NCBI RefSeq assembly: GCF_921293095.1
Contig: NC_060253.1
Span: forward strand, 96,861,073 to 96,925,072
DNA: 64,000 nt
Direction: 5' to 3'
Origin: Ischnura elegans
Lineage: Eukaryota > Arthropoda > Insecta > Odonata > Coenagrionidae
Positions 13,711 to 27,000 of the stretch are shown here, piece by piece. A program made the position numbers and the translations under genes. Within the stretch, counting starts at the first letter, position 1, and each line of letters opens with the position of its first letter. The notes below the pieces were generated by a model, which was not told the DNA's origin, did not search any database, and was given only the letters and a program-made list of their open reading frames with translations.

Positions 13711-14039
13711 TATTCCCGATAGGTGCGCGACACAGTGCGAAGTTGTGATTTTATAGTATTGCTGCTCTATTGATTAAAACTTCACTGAAACTTTGAAGTG
13801 AAATTTAATTTTGATTTGGACGGTTACATCCATTATTTGCCACAAACAGCGAAAAAACTAATTTTTTTAAAAACGTACGAAGATGTTTTCTGCCTATATG
13901 CACCAGACAAATAGTATAACTACATAAGACCAACCCTTGCCGTTGGCATAGCAACAATAAGCGAAGTATGGACCCTCTCGGTCTAGCAAGTAAGGTTAGG
14001 AGTAATGTGCGGAATGCGGACAGTCGCGGTCAAGGCACC

Positions 14040-14760
14040 TTTGGGCGCTGTGCGGAAAACGGACGTTCTTATCCACTGAGACAGGTAAAATGAGTAATTG
14101 GAGACCTACGGCCGAGAGCGGTTACTTTCATACACTCATTTTCGCCCTGCCGCCCAAGAAATCATCAAATTTGCCAATCGCAGTTCTTCAGAACGCTCGT
14201 ACTATTCACAAATTTGAGCAAAGCAAATTTGTAAGCGAACGCCCAAGCAGCCGCCGAGTCACCCGAATCCTTTCATACTCGGCGGTTGACCGTGGACTCG
14301 AGGCGAGTACGCGGTCGAGCACAGCCACACTCGGATTAACTCGAGGCTGGAATGTATACAACCGACTATACCGCCAGCCGAGAGAAAGTTGGTGGGGTTT
14401 GGGAGGCGCTTTGCGGAGCTCAACATGTCGTATGCGAGGAAGATAAGAGGGACGAACTGGCTGATAATAAGGAGGGGAAGGTCGCATGTGGAGAGCCCCA
14501 TCCTTGGGGAAGATAGCTATACGCCTTGGAATGGAATGATGCCGTCGTGTTTATGCGCGGGAAATAGAGTTGATGGGAGTGAAGTGGAAGAAGCAAGTGG
14601 ATTACAAGGAAAAGATGAGCTACTGGGAGGGGTGGGCGGAATCATGATTGGATGGAGCATCCGTATTTTTATCAGAGGGGATAATTCGGTCCCGGCCAAT
14701 TTCCTTTAGGCCTCGGGAGGATTCACAGACGCCCCTAATCCGATTTCGGCGGGGAAAAAC
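14040..14760. other. no gene recognised; moderately GC-rich, overlapping open frames
   Basis: Several 60-118-codon frames overlap on both strands at 14090-14709. None shows a recognisable domain, and mutual overlap on both strands is typical of GC-rich non-coding DNA. Confidence 0.45.
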
Positions 14761-16154
14761 ACTTCAAATAGAATTTGGAAAACAATTAACAACGCTAATT
14801 AATAGATCAAAGGAAGCCACTTAGTGAGGAAGCAAGGCAAGTGGCTGATATTCTATCGAAAACAACGGTTATATCAAGGAACAAAAAAAATCGAGGCTGT
14901 CCATCGAAGGGTACTCGAGAAAATATTTTTCAGGAGTGCCATCACTCAACTACAAATTTGTACGAGTATTTGCAAAAGATCGCCCAATGATCGCCCAAAA
15001 GTGAATTTAAGATCCACGCACACGAAATAATAGCTTAACACACGATCATCCTTAAAAGCATTCCTCCCATCAAGTCCGCCTGATTATTCATGATAGTCGA
15101 TAAGGATGAAAGACGATACATGATTAAAAGCAAGTACCATTCCCAAAAAAATAGAAAATTCTCCAAATATTAAATCTTTGTGATTGCCTTGCGTTTCACG
15201 GGCCTACATTGATAATTGAACCCTTTAATTAAAAAAAATCAAAGTCATCCACAAACTCTCATTCAATTTTTAACTCATCAACATCACGATATATTCGACT
15301 CAATTCATACGACAAATGGTTTCACGTAAGAATCATTTTAAACTCACAGATCTGTAGGAATAGCTTTTATAACGCACACAGCTATGAATGTACGCACGTA
15401 AACGATCATACAATATCCAGCAAGGACGGCCCAATAGTCCCCAATTGAATATTTCATGGCATTTAAGTCAAAATTTATAGCGCAAAAATGTCTCGTATAT
15501 ATTTCTTCCCATGAAATAATAATAATGATAATATTGATGATTAAAAAATGGAATACTATATTAATGGCATCAAAAATAGACGCATTACATCAACAGTGAA
15601 ATAAAACCAATTCGAAGAAGAAAAGAACACCCTCGCTAGCGTCATTTTCAAGCAGATGCCCACAAAGAGACATCCGATGATTTCTCAAAATTGTACCTGG
15701 AGCATTACGCAGCACTCGCTCATGTTGATGTGTAATTACTTCCTCTCTAAAGGGAATTATTTACCGCTACATATGTTGATTTCCTTCCCACAAAGAGCAG
15801 AGAAAGAATTTTAGCTCTAAAACTAGTCTGCGATATTTAAATGGAATAAGAGAGAAACAATCGATCCTCTGAATTTCTAAACGAGGTCGGGCTATTTCCA
15901 TCGCCAGGGCTATCGGATGCTTTTCAAAGCGAGAAAACTAAATAATCGCCAGTCAGCCAAAACTTCACTCAACCTTCGTCACGAACAACCAAACGAGCTA
16001 TTAACCGAAAATTCTAGCCTTTATACTGCAGATGGAATACCTAAAAGAATACCATTGCCTAAGTAAGAGGAACACTACAGCAGGTTTTAATTCAACAACG
16101 CCAGGAGTTCCTGCTCCCCATAACAATCAAATTAAATACAAGAAAAACCCCTTG

Positions 16155-16290
16155 TAGTCAGACGCGGTGGCGGCGTGGTAAAGTCCTCCGCCGCCAAACC
16201 TGAGGTCGCGGGTTCGAGTCCCGCCTCGGTAGGTTTCCCTTATACAGGGCATAGTTATACGTGTAGGTTAAATTTGATTAATACCCCCAT
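16155..16290 (+). mobile_element. tRNA-derived SINE head
   Basis: The tRNA-like sequence gcggtggcggcgtggtaaagtcc is followed by an exact B box GGTTCGAGTCC and ccgcctcggtaggt. It is related to the head at 3460. It does not fold as a functional tRNA and lacks a clear tail. Confidence 0.7.
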
Positions 16291-18529
16291 TATGAAATGG
16301 CCAATATGAGCTGTATTCGGTGGTTAGGGAATAAAATTTTAAAGATAATCTAAAACTTAATTAGGAATACTTTTCACCATGTTAAGATGCGGCGAACTGA
16401 AGTAGGGTTCTCATGGTTTGAGAAGGTATCGCATTGACTGAAAATTTTCTGGGATAGCAGGGGAAAATAAAATGATAATATGAGAGAATTAAATAGTGAG
16501 ATTCCATGCTCATAATAATTCCTTGAATCATTACGCGTACGAAAGAAAAGTTTTAATTATTCGTGGACATTCCCTTAATATAGTACGAAGAGAGCGCATT
16601 CCAAAAGCAGAAATGGCGAAAAATACTCCAGCAGTCATTTTCATCAAACAACGAAAATGAGAAAAAAAACTAGGTTAAATTTTCTTTAAATTGGGTCACG
16701 CAGGAAAATAAGGAAATGTAGAACGAGAATTCACAAACCATGCGACTCGATATAAAAGTTTCAAAATGATAAACAAGATAATTGGGCCCGTAGACATTTA
16801 TTTGAATTTTATTGGCATGATGAAGCTCATACAGAACAAGGGTATACAAAGATAATACCAGCAAGGCAAGAAATGAGAAGATATTTGCACAATGCACAAA
16901 AATCAATTAAAAAGGCCATTAAAAGCTGAAAATCCGAGTGAGAGAACATCATACAGCGGTTTAAAATTTAAAATGCTTAGTTAAACATATTGGAATAAAA
17001 AAGCAGACAAAACCAGCACGGTACAAGAAAACAGATTAGTTATATAGCGTATACTTATGAAAATAATCAGAGAAGTTTCGTTTTAACTGTGAAATAATTG
17101 AGGTTAATACTGCTTTGGATTAAGAATCGAAAACAGAATATTAAAGAAAAATAACGCCAACATTCACGAGAACCATAAACAAAGGGCAATTCCATTTTTT
17201 ACAAGTAGTCCGTGAAAAGCCAAAATTTTTTAAGAAATTAGTTTCAGATAAAAATGAGAACTTAGAGCCCCATAAAATTCACCAATCTAGGTCAGAATAC
17301 ATAAATGCGGAGTAACGGTCAAAAACTTCATCTTCGCCACTCGACAATTTCCAGCATTAATAAATTTACACCTCTTCTAGAGATAACCAAGTCATTATCA
17401 ACGAACGTCTAAACAGCTGATTCCGCATAAATGAGAGCAGCATCGTCTTCTCAATGAAACAGCAAGAATGCGAACCACACAGGGATGAGAAAGGAGACGA
17501 GCACAAAACGAAAGCTCAAAGGCTTCACGATGCATCAAGTTTCGGTCGTAACTCGGTGAAGGTCGCTGGGAGACCACAAAAACCAATTGGACATAATTTT
17601 CCCACGCACTCGGCCACCACCAAGCAAGAAAACAACTCAGCAGAAACAAGAGGATGAAGCCAATTCGCAAGAAAGAAGAATATTTGTGTAGTACTACATT
17701 GGTTCACTTCTGCCAAGAAAAAAGTGTACTACTAAGCTGGAAGCAATCAAGTCATCTATCAGTCGAAACGTGGCACCCAATCACCGACTCGTATAACGTC
17801 AACTGTTAACCAACGACAACTCACGCACGAAGTGAAGAAGTCCTTAAAGTATCGCTTTTTCTCAGAAAGCCTTGCAAAATTGTGCAAGACATAGTTTTAA
17901 AAAGTTCTGGAAGATTTTAAAGGCGCATTAACTGAGGGAATTAAATTTAACTTACTTAATTAATTCGTAAGATTCATAATCACGATATTCCTACATTATC
18001 ATTAAATGCTGAAAATAAAATTTTTGGCTACAGACACTTTTAATTTAATGCAGAAAATGTTGTAGGCGATCTCGTCACCACCACTACGCCAATTTAAGGT
18101 CACAACATGTTTTCATAAAATCCAAGAAATCCAAGTGAAAAATTAATATTCACATTGAAAATGGAAAATTTTGAATCTGAAAATGAAAATAACAGTCATA
18201 TCAAGTGGGCGACCAAGACGCCACGCAAGTTTACCCAAGTTACAATGAATTTAGCAAAAAAGTATTCCCCAATTGTGCGCTTCAATGAGTTTATCCAACA
18301 TCTACCACCGTATCCTAATTCATAAGATACATTGAAAATGACACTCGACTAAATTCATACAAGCACAACCTTGATAGAGTCTGAAAAGGGCGACATACAA
18401 TACAATAAAACACTACAAACATTGGGATAACTCAATGTAAGTATACCAGGACCAGCCACGGTGATAACTTGACGGGAGTCACCGGCAATGCACAAATTGT
18501 GCGAAAAATCCATATTGAAAAAATAATTA

Positions 18530-18656
18530 GCCTAGACCGGGATTCGAACCCGGATGTAGCCCTCAAATTTCCACAGGGGAGAATGACGCCTAGATAGCGT
18601 AACTGGCTAAACTCGGCCGGAGATCGAGGGAACCGGCTTCGTATCCCGGTCTAGGC
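18530..18656. mobile_element. tRNA-derived fold-back (two tRNA-like units sharing inverted ends)
   Basis: Arms 18530-18556 and 18631-18656 are inverted: GCCTAGACCGGGAT against ATCCCGGTCTAGGC is perfect, and the next 11 bp are nearly so. The right part (18588-18656) reads as a 69-nt tRNA-like unit: acceptor arms GCCTAGA/TCTAGGC pair perfectly and TAGCGTAACTGG fits an A box. On the minus strand the left arm carries a perfect B box (GGTTCGAATCC). It is probably a SINE or tRNA-pseudogene pair rather than a functional tRNA. Confidence 0.7.
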
Positions 18657-19479
18657 GAATGATTTTTTTCTCTGTGGGTATTTCACACAGAGATAATTCA
18701 GCCTGCTAAAAACTAAAGTACTACGTTCCTGCCTGCCCATCCATAACTACGATTTCGATATTGAATTACAGTGTTGTACATTTATTTGAGGATACACTCG
18801 CAACCTAAATAGTATTCGGCGTGACACCACTAGTTATCAAGATATTTTTATAACAGAAAGGATTGACGGCATCACTATTTGGAATTATGATGGCTGCATT
18901 CTCACGTTAAAAAATAGTATCAGCTTCCTTGTCTTGATAATGACGAACTAAAATTGTCGAAAACAAGGTCTGGAAAATAAGAAAGTGTGGAATTGACTAG
19001 AATTTCGATTTCTTCCAGAGAATGAAGACACCAATTTGTTTACAAGGACTAGAATTAAATTAGACATGCCCTTGGGAGTGTAATAGAACCTACGGCACAA
19101 TCCACTCGGATATATCACTCTTTATCCTCCTTATCAATGCGCCCATCCGTAAGTGTCGCGGAACAGCCTGAAGGGAGAGCGCACAAGAGAAACCCACGCA
19201 GCCAAACCACTCGAGGAATCTTCGAAAATGGAGATGGGAATACTAATCGATAAAAGGGGGTGGGCGAATGCAGCACGCATCGTCTGGCAAAAAAAAAGAA
19301 AAACTCGCGAGTATACACGGCCGAAAAGAAGAGCACGCTACCAGCGAGCGAGCAGCCGTGCGCGAAAGGAATGGCTGACAATGAGTACTGAACCGAAAAG
19401 AACTACTTGTAGGAACGCTACTTAGAGAAGAGACTAAACAGAGGAGGAGGTGAGCTCCGGGGGACAGAACATCTAAATT

Positions 19480-20130
19480 TCAATTATCATCTGTTCAAAA
19501 TTAGTAGGCCCAATTTCGTTTATGTCCTTACGGGAATACTATGAAAATTTTTCAGCATAACGTAATTGAGGCTACTTAAATTTGATTACTAGTTTACATT
19601 TCAAAATAATGGTTATCAAAATAATAGTTATCAAAGAGTCGCTATTGATGGCTCCGAAAGAGTTATATTCCATCTCATCAAATATATTTTCGCGTCGTTC
19701 AAAAGAAATGCGTCAACCAGAGTTTTTCTTTGCACATTTATACACTACCCTTTTAATTTTTCCCAAACATACAAAAATGCATCGATGTTTTCAATTAAAT
19801 AGGAGTTCATAACTTACGCCGCGCGAATATTCGTAAACTTTTATACGTTTCTCCAACTGCCATAAAAATACTGAAGAGAGCTACGAAAGTTTTTTTTTTA
19901 ACGTTCTCTTATAACACTTACTTCAAGTTCCATCTTAAATATTACAAACGCTTTCCGTATTATATAATATTTTAAATGAAATGTAACTGGCAGATCAAAT
20001 GAGGCGTGAAATATGATACAAATGTTCACTTTACGTAAAATGTGCCATAAGAATACCACTGAAAGAGCATTTCCCATACGTAGGCTGCCTAAATAAAGGT
20101 AAGGATGGCTTCGTAGAGGATCACCAGTCT
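19480..20130 (+). repeat. diverged long repeat, copy 2 (partner about 6880-7510)
   Basis: This matches the copy at 6880-7510 in the same block order. It runs into the inverted-arm repeat at 20170-20735, so both may be parts of one larger decayed element. Confidence 0.6.
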
Positions 20131-20169
20131 GTTCCGTTGAAGCTTGATACTTGCTGCCACTTGGGTTAC

Positions 20170-20735
20170 ATTTTAATCGGTTTTCAAAATGTCACTATAA
20201 TCGCAAAGAATGGTATTGAAGAGTTGTGAAATTGAAGGTTCACTTCATCACGAATATAAACGTCGGTTAGCAGCCCCATGTATTGCTTAATTACCTGTGA
20301 AAATCGGATCGCTATATCTGCCAGCGACGCGAGTGGAGACCTTTTTAATGCCATTTACACGTTCGGTAGGTAAAAACATACCTGAACGCTGAATGGAAAA
20401 GCCTCCATTCTAATATTCACGGTTTACTGGCATGTTTCGTTACTACGTGGATATAAGGGCGAACTTGCTGGCTTAAAAAATTGAGCAAATGAACATGGTG
20501 GTCGTCCTATATATCCGTGAACGAATCATGTTGCTGATTAAGAAAACGCCCTTTGCCCAAACATACTTTGCCATCGTTTGCTTCCATATATACACGTCGG
20601 TTTTATTGAATTTATAGCGCACGAATATTAGAAAAGAGGAACCTCAAGTCCTCCTCGAAATGTGTTGTCACACACCGCGCATTTAAACGTGTTTACAAAA
20701 GTCGCCACTCACGTCGCTGACGGACAATGTGATCC
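20170..20735. repeat. repeat with inverted arms (20309-20345 / 20690-20735), relative upstream of the seven-exon gene
   Basis: The left arm ggatcgctatatctgccagcg (first 20 bases quoted as ggatcgctatatctgccagc) continues acgcgagtgg. The right arm, read on the minus strand, is GGATCACATTGTCCGTCAGC then GACGTGAGTGG. The same core, gtcagcgacgcaagtggcga, occurs at 41155-41175, followed by tttaaatgcgc and tgacaaca, which also follow the right arm here. It is probably a decayed TIR element. Confidence 0.55.
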
Positions 20736-21477
20736 AAGTTTCAAGGGGAAATATGGCATGATCAGGTTTGTTAACCGAACTCTATATACATTATGAAGTA
20801 ATCTATCAAATTCAATATTTTTCAATGCTATTCCTCGAAATTACAAGTAGTATACTGCAAAATATTGAGAGAGAAAAAAAAAGCGGATCGAAATGCGCTC
20901 AATATTTTTGAAAACATTAAAATGCGACCGAAGTGGCAACAAAAAATCAGCCTTCTAAGGGATGTAATTGGACCTCCTTTGTGCAGTCCCTTGTTAGAGC
21001 CATTCAATGTCAATCCATTCAGTTTTTGGGGGCTCGTATGGTGAATGATAAATTGAATATTTTTTCCCTGGACTGCCAGAGAGTATGATTTTTAGGAGCG
21101 GCCGTACATTTCTTTCCCGAGTCAATGCCTTCGATTTCCTGAAACCCAGCATTTCATTCTACAAACTAACTTCCTAATTATTTGTTGGTTCATATTCAGA
21201 GTGAGAACGTATCTTGCAGAATAAAAAGCACACATGACGAAGTACGTACTCTTCGTATTTATTGTTTGAACTCTTCACAGTACGTTCAAACTCTTCGCGA
21301 TATCATCAACTCACACTCATTTCCTATAGCGAAATTGCGAAACAAGAAATTAACCATTATTCCATACAAGTAATTAACCATTGTTTCTGTAGGAAAATTG
21401 CGTGGTCGTAACTTGAAGAAGCAGTAGTTACACCTGAAGGAGGATTTAAATGACAGATAAATCCATACTTATGTCTT

Positions 21478-21860
21478 TTGGTTCGTGACAAGACATCTTG
21501 GGGTGACCTGGAGAATCCCGTACAGTAACACTCGTGTCAGATCGCGAGCGGTTGAGAGAAGAGATCCGACCAAGCCGGATGAACCACCGCGATTAAGAAG
21601 GTGCACGGGCGGCGAGAGGAAGGAGAAAGCAGTTTTGTGCACACAGGTGCGTTGGAGGGGGCGGGGAGGGGAAATGGAAGTGGAGGGGAAGATGATGTCA
21701 CGAAATTCCTCCACACAGAAGCGGCACTCTTCCCCCCCCCCCCCCCAACCACTCCTACCTCCCCCAACAGGCACCGCATTCCAAAACACCAGCGCCCTTC
21801 CTCCGGTGAGTTTTCATGTGGAGTAGGAGTGTGTGAGCGTGAGATTGAGACGAGCATTTC
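21478..21860. other. GC-rich purine/pyrimidine-biased block with a poly-C run
   Basis: This block is G+A-rich to about 21700, then has a run of about 14 C at 21733-21746 and C-rich sequence. Overlapping open frames occur on both strands. No gene is supported. Confidence 0.5.
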
Positions 21861-22729
21861 GATTCATTGTGATGATTCCAGCCACGTGATTCGGTTCGTG
21901 CTAATGAGTCGTTCTTTCAAACCGTTCAAATGAACAAGGCAACCATGAGAAACAAATGAACAATCCGAACCAAATGATACAACGATCCAAAATAATATCC
22001 GAAGATTACGTTTCGTGTTGGTGTAGTTTATGTCGACGGTTGGAATCGATACAATCTCAGAAATAACGCAGATTTTATTAGATTGAAATTGTAAAAGTGC
22101 ATTGCCGAGCCAATATGCTTAAATTTTAAAGAAACTGTTCGATTTTTTTATTTCCCCATCACTACCTTTACAAAAATTTCCTGAAGCATTGCCTTTTAAA
22201 TTTCTCCGAGTTTAACCATTCTTGGAATTTTCCAAATGCCATTAATAAACTCGATATTATTTTTTTGCCATCACCGCGTAGGACGCAGAACCCCAAGTGT
22301 GGATTACAACTACATTTTACCCTGCAAGCGACCTACAGAGGTGTTTGTCAGGTGTTGAACCATCACCAACATTCACCAGGGGATTAAAATTTACTTCCGC
22401 CAAATGCACTAAGCAACATTTACGTTACACATTAAATACAAGGTATGGGATTAATATATGTCTTACTAATGAAAAAAATGTGCCTATGAAGCTAAAAACA
22501 TGTGAGAAATACTAGGAATATTCAGAAACATGCAATACATAAGTTAGTAAGCCACACTACGGGACGACTAACCTATTTCTAAGTCCTGACGGTGAAGTTT
22601 AGTCTCTTATAGATCGCGGAAAAAGCTATATTCTAAATCTACGAAGATGAATACTGTGACTCAATTCGTATGTTTCATGGCATTGAGCCGTTCAAAACGT
22701 ACGATTCACTCGTGAACGACACCGCCTTA

Positions 22730-23110
22730 GTATGTGAAAGAAAGAGTAGCTCTCGAAAATGGGAGGGAGGGGAAGTGGAGGGAGCAGTGTATTGAGGGGA
22801 GTGGATATGAGGAAATCGGGAGCGACGCCGTGCACGGGGACGTCTTATACGTGCACTGGGCGGTGATCGGCTTAGAGCGGAAGATGCGCCACGTCCGAAG
22901 AGCGCGAAACCATATCAGCGCCTCTCGCCAAATCGGTCGCCACACGAATCGTAAAAAAGAGGCACCAATCACGACCCTAGACGCGTACAGGGCCTACACG
23001 ATTCAGGGCTTGGAAAATGGGAACTCTATACGGAGCCTCGACGGCGATAGTCCACATGCTGGCTCACCCGACGATTACAACACGTACACAGGTACCTTAC
23101 CACCACCCTG
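22730..23110. other. GC-rich block with a 125-codon open frame, no gene recognised
   Basis: The plus-strand frame 22734-23111 starts in a G+A-rich stretch and contains no recognisable domain, and a minus-strand frame overlaps it. CpG dinucleotides are common here (cgacgccgtgcacggggacg), so it could be a regulatory island, but nothing else supports that. Confidence 0.35.
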
Positions 23111-23814
23111 AGTGAAGACCAGAATAATTATAACCTTATAACTTTTGAAAAACCACAAAATTTCTAGTTCGGCGTCAATGGGTCTGCTATTTTCTACGCC
23201 ATTGAGTGCGCCCAATACACAAAACCGTTAATTCATATCGTTTCTGCTTTTGTTTTTGAGAAGCAATATTCTAAATTTTGTTTCAATACATGAGAATTAA
23301 TGTTCTTGAAATCTTTAGATTGGAGGATTGTGCGAAAATAGTACGTGTACATCACAGAGCGAATCAACGTCAGCAGGCACACTAACAATTAAGGATAGAT
23401 TTTGGCTTGCAGACGATTTAATACCTGTGCATATATGTAACTTCCGACTCACGATCAATTCGACCCACCAGCATGTGTTTGGAACGTGTATCCTGTACGT
23501 ACGTCAGGGAGCACCTTTGCATGAAAGGGTACGAAGTGCCGACCTACATGGCTGAGGGGCGAAGTCCTCGCGTGTTAAAGTGAAGGACCCGCGTTCACGA
23601 CAGCTGATTATCGTGCACATAGAAGATATTTACACATACAGTACCGAGTAATTATTACGGTAAACGGTTTAGTAATGTATTATTCACATCTAGTGTTAAG
23701 AGAAGCCCAGCTCTTTACGGTGCGAAAACGTGCAAACTGAGGAAAAAGGGGAAAAAAATATACTGGAGGTGTTCGATAATATACTGGAGGTGTATGAAGG
23801 AGAATGGAGAAAGT

Positions 23815-24085
23815 GAAGCGGACAGTGGCGTAACTAGAAATATGCTTTGGGGGGATGGGATGGCATAGGGTGGCGACCCCCCTCCCAGGTAACGGGGGTC
23901 CGGGAAATAAAAAAAAAAAATGATATGACTGGAAATACATTTTACATCATTTTGACACTAAAAATTTAACTTTAAGCAGATGCAGTTATTAAATTTCAAA
24001 ACTAGACAATTGCTTTAAATATTTTTTTTATTTCTGGGGGATCTATCCCTTCATCCCCCATCATAGTTACGCCACTGGAAGCGGA
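23815..24085. mobile_element. hAT-type MITE (family A) with a perfect 8-bp target duplication
   Basis: The element spans 23823-24077. Its termini CAGTGGCGTAACTA and TAGTTACGCCACTG are perfect inverted repeats. The flanks 23815-23822 and 24078-24085 are both gaagcgga, the 8-bp duplication expected for hAT. The interior is non-coding and includes a run of 12 A. Confidence 0.93.
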
Positions 24086-27000
24086 TAATGAGGAAAAGGA
24101 ATATAACATGGCGATAAAATTTATGATTTGACTAAATGACACAGCATGCAAGATTCCTATTGGAACAGGTAAACACACATGCAATGCTCGAACGTACGGT
24201 ATAATGAGTTCGGGCGTGATTTAACACCGAAAGCTACTCAGGACTTTCGCGCACTTGGCACCGAAAACATGACCACAAGGGTATTCGAGCGAAACAGTAT
24301 TTTAAAAGCCAAACGCAATGCATTCCCTTTCTAAGGTTGATGTCTGACCAAGGCTACGAGCATAACACCTATTTGCAAAAAAACCTCTCACTGATTCTGA
24401 TCCGAAAACAACCTAAAGGTTTGTTTTGATGGTTAAAATCAGACCTCATGACAAAGTATGCATTGCTATCAGAATTTTACACAACGAAAGCATAATGCCT
24501 GTCCGTGGGACGAGGCATTACTAGGACAGAAAATTCAACCTGAAAAAATGACCCTGATTAATACTACATTATCCCCAATAGAGTTGATTAATCAAGGGGA
24601 AAATTTGGAAATGTGGCTGGAAGACTAAATTCTCATTACGAGACGTAATCGTTAATCAATGTGACTCGTTCCTCGCTACGAGAATGTTGACGGTGTTTAA
24701 CACTCCATCGTCCTCCGACCTCCAAACAGTCTTATCTTTACAATCACCGCCGCCCTAGGTTGATGCAGGGCTGAGGTGTTGCCTACCACGGTCATCGGTT
24801 CAAGACTCGATCGAGTATTTCTCCACTCAAGGAGCAAGCCAGCAGATCGCCCATATAACAAGGTAAAAAAATAATAATTCTCAATGGCAAAATACAACGC
24901 AACCCGTTCAACTCCTCATTTTGGTGAAAAATTCCTCATACCACACCAGAAGTAACGGTATTTATATTAATGAGAACTCTGCCAATCATTACATAAATTT
25001 TACAAACCATGCGTCATTTCTGGGACAACACAATGCCTTTTAAACATCAACCAACCTATTTTAAAGATTAGACGATATCATCTATAAATTATATAAGACT
25101 TATTAGTCAAACCCTCCACCCGGAATATTCTGCCACTATCACTTTATAACCCGTTTTAGCTGACCTACACGTGTTTTGTTAAAATGTAATTAATTTATTG
25201 ATAAACTCGTTAAAATCGCACGACAGCCAAAACCTCACACTTTGGAAGCAATATCAGTAATCATTAGAATAAAACCATTCGCCTTGATTTATTCTTTCAG
25301 ATATCGCAACACAATATTTTCTCGCCTATTCCTATCCTCGTTTCCGGCCTCATCAGGCCAGATGATCTCCACCACAAGTTACGAAGTTTGAAAATCCCCA
25401 ACGCTCCAACAATTTTTAGGGCAATATTCCGCAATGCTACTTATGGTTTTTCCACGAGCAACCTTACTGAAAAATTTCTTGAACATAAAAATTCTCACAA
25501 ATGGTTCCTAAAATTGATGTTTTCTTTGAATAATTCCCCCGAACGTATTGAATCCCAAGTACGACTAAGGATATAGAAATAAAGGATAGCTCTTTTCTGG
25601 GACTTTCCAGTACATCAGGACACCCCTTTATGGTTTGAGTTTCCACATTATACGATTACAGTTATATCCCTCTTATGTTCATCCTGCGTTCACGGAGTAC
25701 TCGATTCACCGCGTTTGTGGCTGTATGGAGTTTATTTCTGGCCTCCCAATATAACCGTATAATATCCCTATAAGTACAATCTCCGCATGCGATCGGTAAA
25801 ACGATGCTGGATGACTTTTCCTACATTGGCTCTCATCCTTTTGATGCATATTTCTGGGTCTTCGTCGATTACTTTTTAAGATTGAAATTGAATAACTACA
25901 TCATTTTCTTACCGCTTACTATGAGCCTTTGTCTACTGTCTTAGATACCCACAATAGTAGCATTATCCCTCGTTCGACCTTATACTACTTGAATACGGTG
26001 ACATTTTGAAGCTATCGAGTAAAATATCAAACAAGTTAACATAAAACTCCTGGGGAAATCCATGATCACAAATACAAAACTATGTAATAACATTGCCCGA
26101 GATGTTCTACAACGCGCTGAAAAACAATATAGGAGACCTACTTCTCGGGATATGGTCTTTAATTGCGTGTAGCCAGGAACAGCTTCCGTATTTGAACAGA
26201 ATGACAATGATGAGTGACAATGATTCTTGAGAGAAACGGAGGGCCGTAATACCGTCAACAGAGAAAATGGGGTCACTGATTAATTCAATGGCATAAGATG
26301 GAGAACCCATTTTCCATGCCATGGCAATTGGAGTATGATATCGGACCTTAATTCATTCGAAGGTCAAGGGCTCATCCAAAAATGCGGCTAAAAATCGTCA
26401 AAATAACTTCTATAGAGTATCGCTTGAAATATTCACCGTAGCACACTAGAAGAAGCAGAAATGAATAAGAATGCCTACCAAAAGAAGAAAGTAAATCGTT
26501 ACATACGATACTACTTCGAGAACTATAATATTTATATCAGGCGTCAGGGCGTGATATGAAGTGTTGATATTGCCGGATTCCCAATAGCTGGATTACCACA
26601 GGCAATCAAGATAGAACATCACTTGTTGCCGTGACAAACACGAGATTAACCTTTTTACAGTTTCACGAATGATTTTTTTTCCGGATAATTTAGATTGTTG
26701 ATATTCATCATATTTGTGTTAACCTATAAGTCCCAGAAGTTGGTATGATAATAAGTTTCAGGGCATTGTTCTGAGTGATAGCTGCACCGATACTTTCCTT
26801 GCAATCATCTTCACGTTGAAGCGCTATAAGATGATGGCAGAAAAGTAGGCTCGGTGAAATCAATCACCCGGTTATAAACCATTGAATAACACATCAAGAG
26901 AGATTCCGGAGAAAATGAACACAACTATATGTAATAACTAATTTTAATATGAACAAATCTACTTATTTTAAAACCAGTCACAATGCGTGAACGGGAATTA

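Noticed and set aside
22734-23111. 125-codon plus-strand open frame
   Set aside because: It is an uninterrupted frame in GC-rich sequence, but it has no domain, no relative, and an overlapping frame on the other strand.
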